A stretch of 64,000 nt of DNA from Alphaproteobacteria bacterium (GTDB taxonomy: Bacteria > Pseudomonadota > Alphaproteobacteria > CACIAM-22H2). A program made the position numbers and the translations under genes. Under the pieces are notes generated by a model. It saw only the letters and a program-made list of their open reading frames with translations, made no database searches and had not been told where the DNA came from. The DNA lies in the NCBI GenBank assembly GCA_016793165.1, contig JAEULA010000065.1, positions 248,001-312,000 of the forward strand, given 5' to 3'. Shown here piece by piece: positions 25,740 to 34,774 of the stretch. How positions within the stretch are numbered: the stretch's first letter is position 1; each line of letters begins with the position of its first letter.

Positions 25740-26495
25740 GTGACCCGACCATCGCTGATCGCCGGCAACTGGAAGATGAACGGAATGCTTGCCGACGCGC
25801 GGGCCCTGGCCAAGGCGATCGCCGGCGGGCATCGCCCGGCGGCCGGCAACCGGTCCGACGTCGTGCTTTGTCCTCCGGCGCCCCTGCTCCTTGCGGTCGG
25901 CGAGGCCCTCGCGGGCAGCGCCGTGGCGCTGGGCGGCCAGGACTGCCATGCCAAGCCGTCCGGCGCATTCACGGGCGACGTGTCGGCGCGGCTGCTGGCC
26001 GATATCGGTTGCCGCTACGTCATCGTCGGGCATTCCGAGCGTCGGACATTGCATGGTGAATCGGACGCCACGGTCCGTGCGAAGGCCGAGGCGGCGCTCG
26101 CAGCGGGGCTGATCGCGATCATCTGCGTCGGCGAGACCCTGGCCGAGCGCGAGGCGGGTGCGACGGCCAGCGTTCTGGAGCGGCAGATCGACGGCTCGGT
26201 GCCGGCCGCAGCGGCCGCGGCGACGACGGTCGTCGCCTACGAGCCCGTTTGGGCGATCGGCACGGGCAAGGTGGCGACGACGGCGCAGGTGGCCGAGGCG
26301 CATGGCGGCCTGCGCCGGCGACTTGCGCGCAATCACGCCGACGGCGGCGAGTTCCGCCTCCTCTACGGCGGCTCGGTCAAACCCGACAACGCGGGCGAGC
26401 TTCTGGCCCTTCCGGACGTCGACGGCGCGCTGGTCGGCGGGGCGAGCCTGGACGCCGGCCAGTTCCTCGCGATCGTGGCCGCCGCCCGGGGGTGA
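25740..26495 (+). CDS. tpiA: Triose-phosphate isomerase
   Basis: Interconverts glyceraldehyde-3-phosphate and dihydroxyacetone phosphate in glycolysis. 251 residues with the complete active site: Asn-Trp-Lys in AGNWKMN (Lys near 12), His in IVGHSERR (about 98), Glu in AYEPVWAIGTG (about 167), and the phosphate loop LLYGGSVKPDN. Translation starts at GTG 25740; the AAAGG upstream serves as ribosome site. Divergent from ppiD and followed by secG. A small GC hairpin (26487-26503) overlaps the stop codon. Confidence 0.97.
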   Translation: MTRPSLIAGNWKMNGMLADARALAKAIAGGHRPAAGNRSDVVLCPPAPLLLAVGEALAGSAVALGGQDCHAKPSGAFTGDVSARLLADIGCRYVIVGHSERRTLHGESDATVRAKAEAALAAGLIAIICVGETLAEREAGATASVLERQIDGSVPAAAAAATTVVAYEPVWAIGTGKVATTAQVAEAHGGLRRRLARNHADGGEFRLLYGGSVKPDNAGELLALPDVDGALVGGASLDAGQFLAIVAAARG

Positions 26496-26580
26496 GGCCC
26501 CCGCGCGAGGCTGGATTCGCGACCGCCAACCGACTAAGTAGGCGCCTTCCGAGGCGCCAAGATCGAGGCCCGTCGCAGCC

Positions 26581-26895
26581 ATGTTCCAGGTCCTGCTGGT
26601 CGTCAACATCCTGATCGCGCTCGCGCTGGTGGGCGTGGTCCTCGTCCAGCGCAGCGAAGGCGGTGGGCTCGGCATCGGCTCGACCGGCGGCATGGGCGGG
26701 TTCATGAGCGCCCGCGGGACCACCAACCTCCTGACCCGCACGACCGCCTATCTCGCGGCGGCGTTCATGGCGGTGAGCCTGCTGCTCGCGGTGCTCGCGA
26801 ATGCGAGCCGCGACCGTCGCTCGATCGTCGACCAGGTTCCGCCCGCATCGAGCCAGCCGGCCCAGCCGGCGACGCCCGCACCGCCGGTCCGCTGA
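26581..26895 (+). CDS. secG: Protein translocase subunit SecG
   Basis: 104 residues with two membrane helices (about 2-20 and 55-75) joined by the glycine-rich loop LGIGSTGGMGGFMSARG typical of SecG, and a Pro/Ala-rich cytoplasmic tail. It assists SecYEG-dependent export by inverting during SecA cycling. It lies between tpiA and pyrG, the usual alphaproteobacterial order. The ribosome site is weak. Confidence 0.93.
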   Translation: MFQVLLVVNILIALALVGVVLVQRSEGGGLGIGSTGGMGGFMSARGTTNLLTRTTAYLAAAFMAVSLLLAVLANASRDRRSIVDQVPPASSQPAQPATPAPPVR

Positions 26896-27011
26896 TTTCC
26901 GCGACCCAAATCCGCCGGCCGAGTCGTCGGTCGCCGGTCAACGGAAAAATCCGCCGCGTCGCATCGCCTGAAGCTTGGGCGTGCACGGGCTTTGCGATAG
27001 TTTGAAGTTCC

Positions 27012-28652
27012 ATGACGCGGTTCATCTTCATAACCGGCGGCGTGGTTTCCTCCCTCGGCAAAGGTATCGCCTCGGCGGCGCTCGGCGCGCTTCTGCAGGC
27101 GCGCGGCTTCAAGGTCCGGCTGCGCAAGCTCGACCCGTACCTGAACGTCGATCCGGGAACCATGTCGCCGTACCAGCACGGCGAGGTCTACGTCACCGAC
27201 GACGGGGCCGAGACCGACCTCGATCTCGGCCACTACGAGCGCTTCACCGGCGTTCCGTCGCGGCAGAGCGACAACATCACGACCGGCCGGATCTATTCGA
27301 ACGTGATCGCCAAGGAACGGCGCGGGGACTATCTCGGCGCGACCGTCCAGGTCATTCCGCACGTCACCGACGCGATCAAGGAGTTCATCACGGGCGAGCT
27401 GTCGGACTCCGACTTCGTCCTGTGCGAGATCGGGGGCACGGTCGGCGACATCGAGAGCCTGCCGTTCCTCGAGGCGATCCGGCAGCTCGGCAACGAGCTC
27501 GGTCGCGAGCGCGCGTTGTTCGTGCACCTGACGCTGCTGCCCTGGATCGCTTCGGCCGGCGAGCTCAAGACCAAGCCCACGCAGCATTCGGTCCAGGAGC
27601 TGCAATCCGTCGGCATCCAGCCGAGCATCCTGCTGTGCCGCAGCGAGCGAGAGATCCCGGTCCCGGCCCGCAAGAAGATCGCGCTCTTCTGCAACATCCG
27701 GGAGGAGGCCGTCATCCCGGCGCTGGACGCGGCGACGATCTACGAGGTGCCGCTGCAATATCACCGCGCCGGCTTCGATCGCGAGGTGTTGCGCTATTTC
27801 GGGCTTGCCGACCAGCTGGCGCGGGCGCCCGAGCTCGGGCGCTGGGAGGAGATCGCGCGACGCATCAAGTCGCCGGAAGGCGAGGTGCAGATCGCGGTCG
27901 TCGGCAAGTACACGCACCTGCTGGACGCCTACAAGTCGCTGGCCGAGGCGCTTGCGCACGGCGGAATCGCCAACAACGTCAAGGTCCGCCTGAACTGGAT
28001 CGAGAGCGAGCAGTTCGAGAGCGGGAACCCCGGAGCGTTCGACTCGCTGGACGGGGCGCACGGCATTCTCGTGCCCGGCGGCTTCGGCGAGCGCGGCGCG
28101 GAGGGCAAGATCGCGGCCGTGCGTTACGCGCGCGAGCGCAAGGTGCCGTATTTCGGCATCTGCTTCGGCATGCAGATGGCGGTGATCGAGGCCGCACGCT
28201 CGCTGTGCGGGATCGCGCAGGCGAACTCCACCGAGTTCGGCCCGACGGCGGAGCCGATCGTCGGGCTGCTGACCGAGTGGGTCCGCGGCAATCGCGTCGA
28301 GAAGCGCGGCATGGGCGACAACAAGGGCGGCACGATGCGCCTGGGCGCCTATGATTGCGTGCTGAAGCTCGGCTCGCGCGTCGGCGGCATCTACGACGCG
28401 CCGTCGATCAAGGAGCGCCATCGGCATCGCTTCGAGGTCAACATCAACTACAAGGAACGGCTGGAACGCGTGGGCGTCAGCTTCTCCGGCATGTCGCCGG
28501 ACGGCGAGCTGCCGGAGATCATCGAGATCCCCGACCATCCCTGGTTCGTCGGGGTGCAGTTCCATCCCGAGCTCAAGTCGAAGCCCTTCGATCCTCACCC
28601 TCTGTTCACGTCGTTCATCAGGGCGGCGGTGGAGCAGAGCCGTCTGGTCTGA
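27012..28652 (+). CDS. pyrG: CTP synthase
   Basis: Aminates UTP to CTP with glutamine and ATP. 546 residues. N-terminal synthetase domain (MTRFIFITGGVVSSLGKGIA, DPYLNVDPGTMSPYQHGEV), then a class I glutamine amidotransferase domain from about 290, with the nucleophile Cys in FGICFGMQ (about 381) and the His/Glu pair in FHPELKSKP. The start is fixed by the invariant N-terminus. No clear Shine-Dalgarno precedes it; a TTGGGC-17-TAGTTT promoter-like pair ends nine bases before the ATG, which would make the mRNA nearly leaderless. Confidence 0.98.
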   Translation: MTRFIFITGGVVSSLGKGIASAALGALLQARGFKVRLRKLDPYLNVDPGTMSPYQHGEVYVTDDGAETDLDLGHYERFTGVPSRQSDNITTGRIYSNVIAKERRGDYLGATVQVIPHVTDAIKEFITGELSDSDFVLCEIGGTVGDIESLPFLEAIRQLGNELGRERALFVHLTLLPWIASAGELKTKPTQHSVQELQSVGIQPSILLCRSEREIPVPARKKIALFCNIREEAVIPALDAATIYEVPLQYHRAGFDREVLRYFGLADQLARAPELGRWEEIARRIKSPEGEVQIAVVGKYTHLLDAYKSLAEALAHGGIANNVKVRLNWIESEQFESGNPGAFDSLDGAHGILVPGGFGERGAEGKIAAVRYARERKVPYFGICFGMQMAVIEAARSLCGIAQANSTEFGPTAEPIVGLLTEWVRGNRVEKRGMGDNKGGTMRLGAYDCVLKLGSRVGGIYDAPSIKERHRHRFEVNINYKERLERVGVSFSGMSPDGELPEIIEIPDHPWFVGVQFHPELKSKPFDPHPLFTSFIRAAVEQSRLV

Positions 28653-28668
28653 ACGAAAGGCGGCCGCC

Positions 28669-29634
28669 ATGCGTGGGTTCAGCAGATTCGGGGCGGCGAT
28701 CGCGGTCGCGCTCGTCGCCCTCGCGGCGCGGGCCCCGGCCCAGACGCTCGAGAGCGCACGCAAGGCGGTGGAGACCCGCGACTGGCCGACCGCACGCGCG
28801 GAACTCGACGCGCTGATCCAGGCGCGCAACGCCACCGCCATGGTCATGCTCGGACGCCTGCATGCGGAGCCGGGCGGGACGGGGCCCTTCGCGGAGAATC
28901 TGGCGCTGGCCTGCAACATGTTCGAGCGCGCCGCCAACCTGAATGCGCCCGAGGGCATGCTGCTGCTGGCCGACTGCTTCAGCCAGGGGCGAGGCCGGCC
29001 GCAGGACTTCGCCGAGGCGCGCCGGCTCTATCAGGGGGCGGGGGACCGCGGCATGGCGCGCGCCTGGTGCGCGATCGGCCGCCAGTACTTCCTGGGGCAG
29101 GGGACGGCGGTCGACGGATCGCGCGGCCTTGCGCTGTGCCGCCAGGGCTCGTCGATGGGCGACGGCGACGCCGATGCCGAGGTCGGGCTGCGCTTCCTGC
29201 GCGGCGACGTGCTGACCCAGTCCTTCGCCGACGCCAAGCCCTGGCTGGAGCGGGCGGCGCAGCGCGGCAACGGTCCGGCCGCGCGCGAGCTCGGCGAGGT
29301 CTACTGGTCGGGCAAGGGCGTTCCGCGCGACCGTGTCGCGGCGGTCCGGTATTTCGAGCAGGCGGCGCGCGCCGGCGATCTCGATGCCGCGTGGCGCTAC
29401 GCGCGGTACCGCCGCGACACCGTCTTCACCTCGACCAACGTGCCGAGCGACCGCCGCGCCGCGGTCGACGCGCTCTATTGGCTCACCGTGGTCGGCAAGT
29501 TCCATCCGGAGGCCAAGCTTCGCTCGCAGGCCGAGAACGAGGTCGAGACCCTGCGGGGCCTCTTCCCGGACCTCGTCCAGCTCCTCGATCATCGCCTGTA
29601 CAACGATCCCTTCCTCGGCAAGCCGCTGCGGTGA
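28669..29634 (+). CDS. Exported Sel1-repeat (TPR-like) protein
   Basis: 321 residues with a signal peptide (1-25, cut after ARAPAQ) and a series of Sel1-like helical repeats: AMVMLGRLH, GMLLLADCFSQGRG, AWCAIGRQYFLGQG, AARELGEVYWSGKG and AWRYARYRRD. Such repeats act as protein-protein scaffolds, here in the periplasm. It begins 16 bases after pyrG and ends 48 before kdsA, all on one strand, and so may be cotranscribed. No specific partner can be named. Confidence 0.85.
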   Translation: MRGFSRFGAAIAVALVALAARAPAQTLESARKAVETRDWPTARAELDALIQARNATAMVMLGRLHAEPGGTGPFAENLALACNMFERAANLNAPEGMLLLADCFSQGRGRPQDFAEARRLYQGAGDRGMARAWCAIGRQYFLGQGTAVDGSRGLALCRQGSSMGDGDADAEVGLRFLRGDVLTQSFADAKPWLERAAQRGNGPAARELGEVYWSGKGVPRDRVAAVRYFEQAARAGDLDAAWRYARYRRDTVFTSTNVPSDRRAAVDALYWLTVVGKFHPEAKLRSQAENEVETLRGLFPDLVQLLDHRLYNDPFLGKPLR

Positions 29635-29682
29635 CGCGGCTGACGGCGCCGCGTCGGCGGCCGGCGGCCCAGGAGTTGCGTG

Positions 29683-30540
29683 ATGCGTGAGATCCCCGTT
29701 CCGCGAAGCGTCGATGTCGGCAATGTCCGGTTCGGCAACGACCTGCCTTTGGTGCTGATCGCAGGGCCGTGCCAGCTCGAGAGCCGCGCGCATGCGCTCG
29801 AGACATGCGCGGCGCTGGTCGAGATCGCCGGCCGCCTCGGCGTGCCGCTCGTCTACAAGACCAGCTTCGACAAGGCGAACCGGACCTCGGCGGGTGCCGC
29901 GCGCGGGATCGGCCTCGAGCAGTCGCTGCCGATCTTCGCCGAGATCCGCGCGATCCACGGCTGCCCGGTCCTGACCGACATCCACGAGATCGCGCAATGC
30001 GCGCGCGTCGCGGAAGCGGTGGACATCCTGCAGATCCCGGCCTTTCTCTGCCGCCAGACCGACCTGCTCGTCGCCGCGGCGCGGACGGGTCGCGCGATCA
30101 ACGTGAAGAAGGGCCAGTTCCTTGCGCCCTGGGACATGAAGAACGTCGCGGCGAAGATCGCGGGGGCGGGCAACCCGCGCATCCTGCTGACCGAGCGCGG
30201 CGTGTCCTTCGGATACAACACGCTCGTCAACGACATGCGCGCGCTGCCGATCCTCTCCGACACCGGCTATCCGGTCGTGATCGACGCGACCCATTCGGTG
30301 CAGCAGCCGGGCGGGCAGGGGTCCTCGTCGGGCGGCCAGCGCGAATTCGTCCCGACCATCGCGCGCGCCGCCGTCGCGGTCGGGGTCGCGGCGGTGTTCA
30401 TGGAGACGCATCCGGATCCCGACCATGCGCCCTCCGACGGGCCGAACATGGTGCGGATCCGCGACCTGCCCGCCGTGCTCGAGACGCTCGTCGCCTTCGA
30501 CCGCGTCGCCAAGGCGCGCCCGCTCGAGCGCCTCGCGTGA
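29683..30540 (+). CDS. kdsA: 3-deoxy-8-phosphooctulonate (KDO-8-P) synthase
   Basis: Condenses PEP with arabinose-5-phosphate to KDO-8-phosphate for lipopolysaccharide core synthesis. 285 residues. Family segments: LIAGPCQLES with the metal-type Cys, YKTSFDKANRTS, LTDIHE, IPAFLCRQTDLL, NVKKGQF, and SVQQPGGQGSSSGGQREF. ATG 29683 is chosen; the GTG immediately upstream at 29680 is in frame but closer to the AGGAG site. The Cys in AGPCQ could place it with the metal-dependent class. Convergent with the peptide-binding protein gene. Confidence 0.97.
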   Translation: MREIPVPRSVDVGNVRFGNDLPLVLIAGPCQLESRAHALETCAALVEIAGRLGVPLVYKTSFDKANRTSAGAARGIGLEQSLPIFAEIRAIHGCPVLTDIHEIAQCARVAEAVDILQIPAFLCRQTDLLVAAARTGRAINVKKGQFLAPWDMKNVAAKIAGAGNPRILLTERGVSFGYNTLVNDMRALPILSDTGYPVVIDATHSVQQPGGQGSSSGGQREFVPTIARAAVAVGVAAVFMETHPDPDHAPSDGPNMVRIRDLPAVLETLVAFDRVAKARPLERLA

Positions 30541-30583
30541 GCGCGCCCGGCGCGCGGCGCCGGGCAGCGGCCTCATGCGAAGA

Positions 30584-30608
30584 GGCCCCGCGGAGGAACC
30601 GCGGGGCC
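30584..30608. terminator. GC-rich hairpin between converging kdsA and binding-protein genes
   Basis: Perfect 10-bp stem GGCCCCGCGG/CCGCGGGGCC with a 5-base loop, 43 bases after kdsA and 26 before the opposing stop. No T-run on either side; a plausible bidirectional (possibly Rho-assisted) stop. Confidence 0.6.
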
Positions 30609-30633
30609 CCGGTCGAGGCGCGAGGAGAGGCCG

Positions 30634-32229
30634 CTACTTGATCTTGACGAGACGAAGCGGGAAGAAGTTGTCGGCGTACTGCTCCACCTCGATGTTCGTC
30701 TTCATCGACCACACGATCGTCTGCTGGTGCAGCGGGATGTAGCCGAAATCGTCCTGCAGCAGCTTGTTCGCCTTTTCGATGATCGCCTGGCGCTTGGCGC
30801 GATCGACCTCGGCGGCCATCGCGTCCGTGAGCTTGTCGATCTCGGGATTGCAGTAGCCGCCGTTGTTGAACATGCCGCGGCCGCGCTGGAGATCGCGGCA
30901 GTGGATCAGGTTCAGGAACACGTTGTGGGCGTCGTAGGTCGCCGGCGTCCAGCCGAGCAGATAGAACGACGTGTCGAAGCGCGGCGTGTTGATCTTCTCG
31001 AAGTACTTGGCGCGCGTCTGCGCGTTCAGGTTCACCTTGATCCCGATGCGCGCCAGCATCGCCGCGACCGCCTGGCAGATCTGCTCGTCGTTGACGTAGC
31101 GGTCGTTCGGGCAATCCATGCCGACCTCGAAGCCGGTGGGATAGCCGGCCTCCGCGAGCAGCCGCTTGGCGGCCTCGACGTCGTGGGGCGCGCGCTTGTT
31201 CTGCGCCTCGGTGAATCCGTTGACGCCCGCGCCGAGCATCAGCGCGGTGACGCTGGACTGGCCGCGCATGACGCGGGTGCTGATGGCCTGCATGTCGATG
31301 GCCTGGTAGAAGGCCTGGCGCACGCGGCGGTCCTTGAACGGGTTCTTGCCCTTGACCGAGGATTCCTGGAGCTCGGGACGCAGCTGGTCGAAACCGAGAT
31401 AGATCGTGCGCAGCTCGGGCCCCTGCATGTTCTTGAGGCCGGGGGTGCGCGCGATCCGCTCCATGTCCTGCGGCGGCACCGTGTAGACGAAGTCGACCTC
31501 GCCCGAGAGCAGGGCCGCGATGCGCGTCGCGTCGTTTCCGATGCGGAAGAACGTCGCCTCGGTGATGTCGTGGGTCGCCTTGTCCCACCAGTTCGGGTTC
31601 GGGACCAGGACCGTCTTCACGTCGGGCTCGCGGCTCTTGAGCATGAACGGGCCGGTGCCGTTGGCATTGCGCGTGGCGTAGCTCTCCTCGCGCTTGGTCA
31701 GATCGGCGGCCACCGTGGCGTTGTTCTTCTCCGCCCATGCCTTCGACATGATCGCCCAGTTGGTGATCTCCTCGGGCAGGATCGGATTGGGTCCGTCGGT
31801 GTCGAATTCGACCGTGAGATCGTCGATCTTGCGGATGCCCTTCACGGAGGCGAAATACGACTTGATGTTCGAGCCGCCGGTCGTCGCGCGCGTGTACGAG
31901 AACACGACGTCGTCGGCCGAGAACGGCGTGCCGTCGTGGAACTTCACGTTCGGCCGCAGCTTGAACCGCCACACCGTCGGCGACGCCTGCGTCCACTCGG
32001 TCGCGAGGGCCGGCTCCATCCGCAGCTGCGGATCGCGGCGGATCAGCGGCTCGTAGATGTTCAGTGTGAAGCTCAGCAGGAACGTCTCGTTGCGGGCATA
32101 GGGGTCCATCGAATTGGCGTCGCCGTCGTTGGCCCAGCGGAAGGGCTTGGCGTCGGCTGGCGCGAGCGCGCCGGCGAGGGCGATGACGGCGGCGCCGGCG
32201 ATCAGGGCTCGGCGCAATGTCTTCAACAT
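30634..32229 (-). CDS. Family 5 extracellular solute-binding protein (peptide/nickel ABC type)
   Basis: 531 residues. A signal peptide (1-27, cut after APADA) and the DppA/OppA-like fold: NIYEPLIRRDP, ALATEWTQASPTVWRFKLRPNVKFHDGTPFSADDVVFSY, then domain II. It would bind a peptide or similar solute for an ABC importer, but no permease or ATPase genes of that class are adjacent, so it is an orphan receptor here. ATG 32229 follows GGAGG. The cytidine deaminase gene lies upstream on the same strand at a distance of 109 bases. Confidence 0.9.
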   Translation of the reverse strand: MLKTLRRALIAGAAVIALAGALAPADAKPFRWANDGDANSMDPYARNETFLLSFTLNIYEPLIRRDPQLRMEPALATEWTQASPTVWRFKLRPNVKFHDGTPFSADDVVFSYTRATTGGSNIKSYFASVKGIRKIDDLTVEFDTDGPNPILPEEITNWAIMSKAWAEKNNATVAADLTKREESYATRNANGTGPFMLKSREPDVKTVLVPNPNWWDKATHDITEATFFRIGNDATRIAALLSGEVDFVYTVPPQDMERIARTPGLKNMQGPELRTIYLGFDQLRPELQESSVKGKNPFKDRRVRQAFYQAIDMQAISTRVMRGQSSVTALMLGAGVNGFTEAQNKRAPHDVEAAKRLLAEAGYPTGFEVGMDCPNDRYVNDEQICQAVAAMLARIGIKVNLNAQTRAKYFEKINTPRFDTSFYLLGWTPATYDAHNVFLNLIHCRDLQRGRGMFNNGGYCNPEIDKLTDAMAAEVDRAKRQAIIEKANKLLQDDFGYIPLHQQTIVWSMKTNIEVEQYADNFFPLRLVKIK

Positions 32230-32338
32230 GGGAACCAGCCTCCTTGTCGGTCTGCGATGTCGGATCGTTCGGGACGGCGTCGTCGCATCGCGGGTGATCT
32301 TGCGGCGAGCTTAGATCGCTGACCGCCCCGCCGTCTCG

Positions 32339-33256
32339 TCAGCCTTCGTCGCCGAAACGGGCCGGCCAGAGCAGGAGCCGCACGCCGGGGGCGACGGCCG
32401 TCAGCAGGGTCCGCGCCGCGCCGCCGTGGTCGATCATGCCGTGGCCGACCGCCACGAGGACGGCCGCCATGATCTCGTCGCCTTCCAGGCCGGCGAAGAC
32501 CCGCTGCGAGAGGGCCGCCGCGAGCGGCGCCATGCTCGGATTGTGCGCGGCACTCTCGGCGTAGGGGGCCGAGACGATGGCGCCCGAACGCAGGCGCAGC
32601 GCGACGCCGGCCGGCGCCGCGGTGTACGGGGCGTAGCTCGCGCGCGCCGCATCGAGGGCGGCGGCCACGAGCGGGTCGCTGTTGGGATGCGCGAGCTCGA
32701 GCGGGCGGCGCGGCGCGTCGAGGAGACCCGCCGTGCGGCCCAGCGACGCCGGGCCGAAAGCGCGCGGCAGGAGCTCCGCCAGCGTCGCGCGGCCTTGCGG
32801 CGTCACGATCGCGAGCGCTTCGCCGGGGCCGAGCTCGGCGAGGAACTGGCGGCACAGGCCGCACGGCGGCGCGCTCACGGCCAGGGCCTCGATCGAGGTC
32901 TCGCCGTGCGCCCACGCGCGCGCGACCGCGCTCTGCTCGGCATGCAGGCTCGTCCACAGGGAGGTGCCGGGAAACTCGAGATTGGCGCCGAGGTAAAGGG
33001 CACCCGACCGTCCGCGCGCGACCGCGCCGACGTAGAACTCGGAGATCGCCGGGCGCGCATAGGCCGTCGCCAGCGGCACGAGCGCGAGAAGCAGGCCGTC
33101 GGGCAGCATCCCGGACGTCCGCGCGATCAGGGCCGCGTCGCGGGCCGCGAGGCAGCCGGCGAAGCTCTGCGGCGCGACGGCCGCGATCAGCGCGCGGCGG
33201 CCCGCGGCCGGAAACGCGGCGATTGCGTTGGACAGGGTGTCGGTCTCGCCTACCAT
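32339..33256 (-). CDS. cdd: Cytidine deaminase, two-domain homodimer type
   Basis: Deaminates cytidine and deoxycytidine to uridine forms for pyrimidine salvage. 305 residues, the long E. coli-type layout: catalytic N-domain, degenerate C-domain. The zinc site and proton donor are His105-Ala-Glu107 (LHAEQSAV) with Cys132 and Cys135 (PPCGLCR). The C-terminal copy (about 190-300) keeps the fold but not the metal residues. Divergent from the HAD gene; its 5' end lies 40 bases from the neighbouring start. Confidence 0.9.
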   Translation of the reverse strand: MVGETDTLSNAIAAFPAAGRRALIAAVAPQSFAGCLAARDAALIARTSGMLPDGLLLALVPLATAYARPAISEFYVGAVARGRSGALYLGANLEFPGTSLWTSLHAEQSAVARAWAHGETSIEALAVSAPPCGLCRQFLAELGPGEALAIVTPQGRATLAELLPRAFGPASLGRTAGLLDAPRRPLELAHPNSDPLVAAALDAARASYAPYTAAPAGVALRLRSGAIVSAPYAESAAHNPSMAPLAAALSQRVFAGLEGDEIMAAVLVAVGHGMIDHGGAARTLLTAVAPGVRLLLWPARFGDEG

Positions 33257-33296
33257 CGACGTCTATCGCGTCCATTCTCCAGGCCTGCGAGGAGCC

Positions 33297-34019
33297 GTGT
33301 CCACAGACTTAGCAAGTCCGCCGAAGGCCATCCTGTTCGACGTCTTCGGCACCTGCGTCGACTGGCGCGGCGGCGTCGCGCGCGAGGTGGCGCTGGCTGC
33401 CGCCAGGCTCGGCGTCGCGGTGGATGCCTTCGCCTTCGCCGATGCCTGGCGCGGCCGCTACCAGCCGTCGATGGAGGAGGTGCGTTCCGGCCGACGGCCC
33501 TGGACGATCCTCGACGTGCTGCATCGGGAGAGTCTGGATGCGCTGCTGCCGAAGTTCGGGCTCGGTGCCCTCGATGCCGCTTCGCGCGCCGATCTCAATC
33601 GGGCCTGGCATCGCCTCGATCCGTGGCCCGATGTCGTTGCCGGGCTCGCGCGACTCAAGCGCCGCTACATCATCGCGCCGCTGTCCAACGGCAACGTCGC
33701 GCTGCTGACGAACATGGCGAAGCGCGCGGGCATCCCCTGGGACCTCGTCCTCGGCGCGGAGACGAGCCGCGCGTACAAACCTCTGCCCGCCGCCTATCTC
33801 AACGCGGCGGCGATGCTCGGTCTCGATCCCGGCGAGGTGATGCTCGGGGCGGCGCACAACGGCGATCTCGCCGCCGCGCGCGCGGTCGGATTGCGGACGG
33901 CCTTCGTCCCGCGTCCGACCGAGCACGGGGCGGGGCAGAAGATCGACCTCGCGGCGAGCGACGCCTGGGACGTCGTGGCCAGCGACTTCAATGATCTTGC
34001 CGCGCGCCTCGGTGCCTGA
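33297..34019 (+). CDS. HAD-superfamily hydrolase, haloacid dehalogenase type II-like
   Basis: 240 residues from GTG 33297, which follows GAGGAG; the in-frame ATG at 33228 lies inside the divergent cdd gene and is rejected. HAD motifs: nucleophile Asp15 in ILFDVFGTCVDWRG, motif II PLSNGN, motif III Lys in AYKPLPAAYL, and the end segment AAHNGDLAAARAVGLRTAFV. This arrangement, with a Ser-Asn-Gly motif II, matches L-2-haloacid dehalogenases, but many such proteins act on other substrates. It heads an operon with the AllA-like and SDR genes. Confidence 0.85.
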   Translation: MSTDLASPPKAILFDVFGTCVDWRGGVAREVALAAARLGVAVDAFAFADAWRGRYQPSMEEVRSGRRPWTILDVLHRESLDALLPKFGLGALDAASRADLNRAWHRLDPWPDVVAGLARLKRRYIIAPLSNGNVALLTNMAKRAGIPWDLVLGAETSRAYKPLPAAYLNAAAMLGLDPGEVMLGAAHNGDLAAARAVGLRTAFVPRPTEHGAGQKIDLAASDAWDVVASDFNDLAARLGA

Positions 34020-34054
34020 GCATTCTGCGCCGCCGTATCCATCACGAGCCAGCG

Positions 34055-34774
34055 ATGCCCGACGTGACGAACACCCAGCTGCCGATCGAGTCCGACGCGA
34101 CGTGGCGCGGCGGCCGCGCCGACGTGCCGCGCTACGACGACCCGCCCGTCGGCGCCGGCCTGCGGCTGGTCGAGACCCCGATCATCGAGGCGACCGACGA
34201 CACGCTGCGCGGCTACGGGCGCCTGGTCCGCGATCCGGCGGAATGCCGGCTCCAGATCGTGCGCTGGCCCGCCGCAGGCCGGCGTCCCGTGGATCCCGAT
34301 TGCGGCGACGAAGGCGGCACGACCGAGGGAACCTTCGTGAGCTGGTGGGAGGGGGATCGGCTCTTCGGCTCGAACGGCGCGGTCGGGGGCGAGTACGTGC
34401 TCGGCTTCTCCCGTCGTCCCGATGTCGACGAGGCGACGCGCGGGGGCCCGGGCCGCCGCGCCCTGCTGTGGCATGCCAACTACCATCCCGACGGCGGGCA
34501 GCTCTTCTTCCCCAAGGCGCGCAAGCCCTTCGTCGTACCCGTCGCGCTGCCCGGCGACGACATCCGGCCGGAGCATTTCGTCACGTTCTGGAGCGACGGA
34601 AGCCACGGCATCTACATCCATCCCGGGATCTGGCACGAGGGCGTGTTCCCGTGCACGCCGCGCGGCGAGTTCTTCGACCGCCAGGGCGCCGTGCATGCCC
34701 GTGTCAGCGTCGAATTCCCGCGCGAGTTCGGCTGCCTGCTGTCGGTGCCGCTGCCCGAGGACCGCCCGCGATGA
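34055..34774 (+). CDS. Ureidoglycolate lyase (AllA)-like cupin protein
   Basis: 239 residues. The C-terminal half resembles the ureidoglycolate lyase family: FWSDGSHGIYIHPGIWHEGVF with the His pair, then HARVSVEFPREFGCLLSVPLP. The N-terminal 90 residues are longer than in AllA itself (about 165), so the substrate may differ. It is translationally coupled to the SDR gene (ATGA overlap) and 35 bases after the HAD gene. No other allantoin genes are present, which argues against a purely ureide role. Confidence 0.6.
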   Translation: MPDVTNTQLPIESDATWRGGRADVPRYDDPPVGAGLRLVETPIIEATDDTLRGYGRLVRDPAECRLQIVRWPAAGRRPVDPDCGDEGGTTEGTFVSWWEGDRLFGSNGAVGGEYVLGFSRRPDVDEATRGGPGRRALLWHANYHPDGGQLFFPKARKPFVVPVALPGDDIRPEHFVTFWSDGSHGIYIHPGIWHEGVFPCTPRGEFFDRQGAVHARVSVEFPREFGCLLSVPLPEDRPR

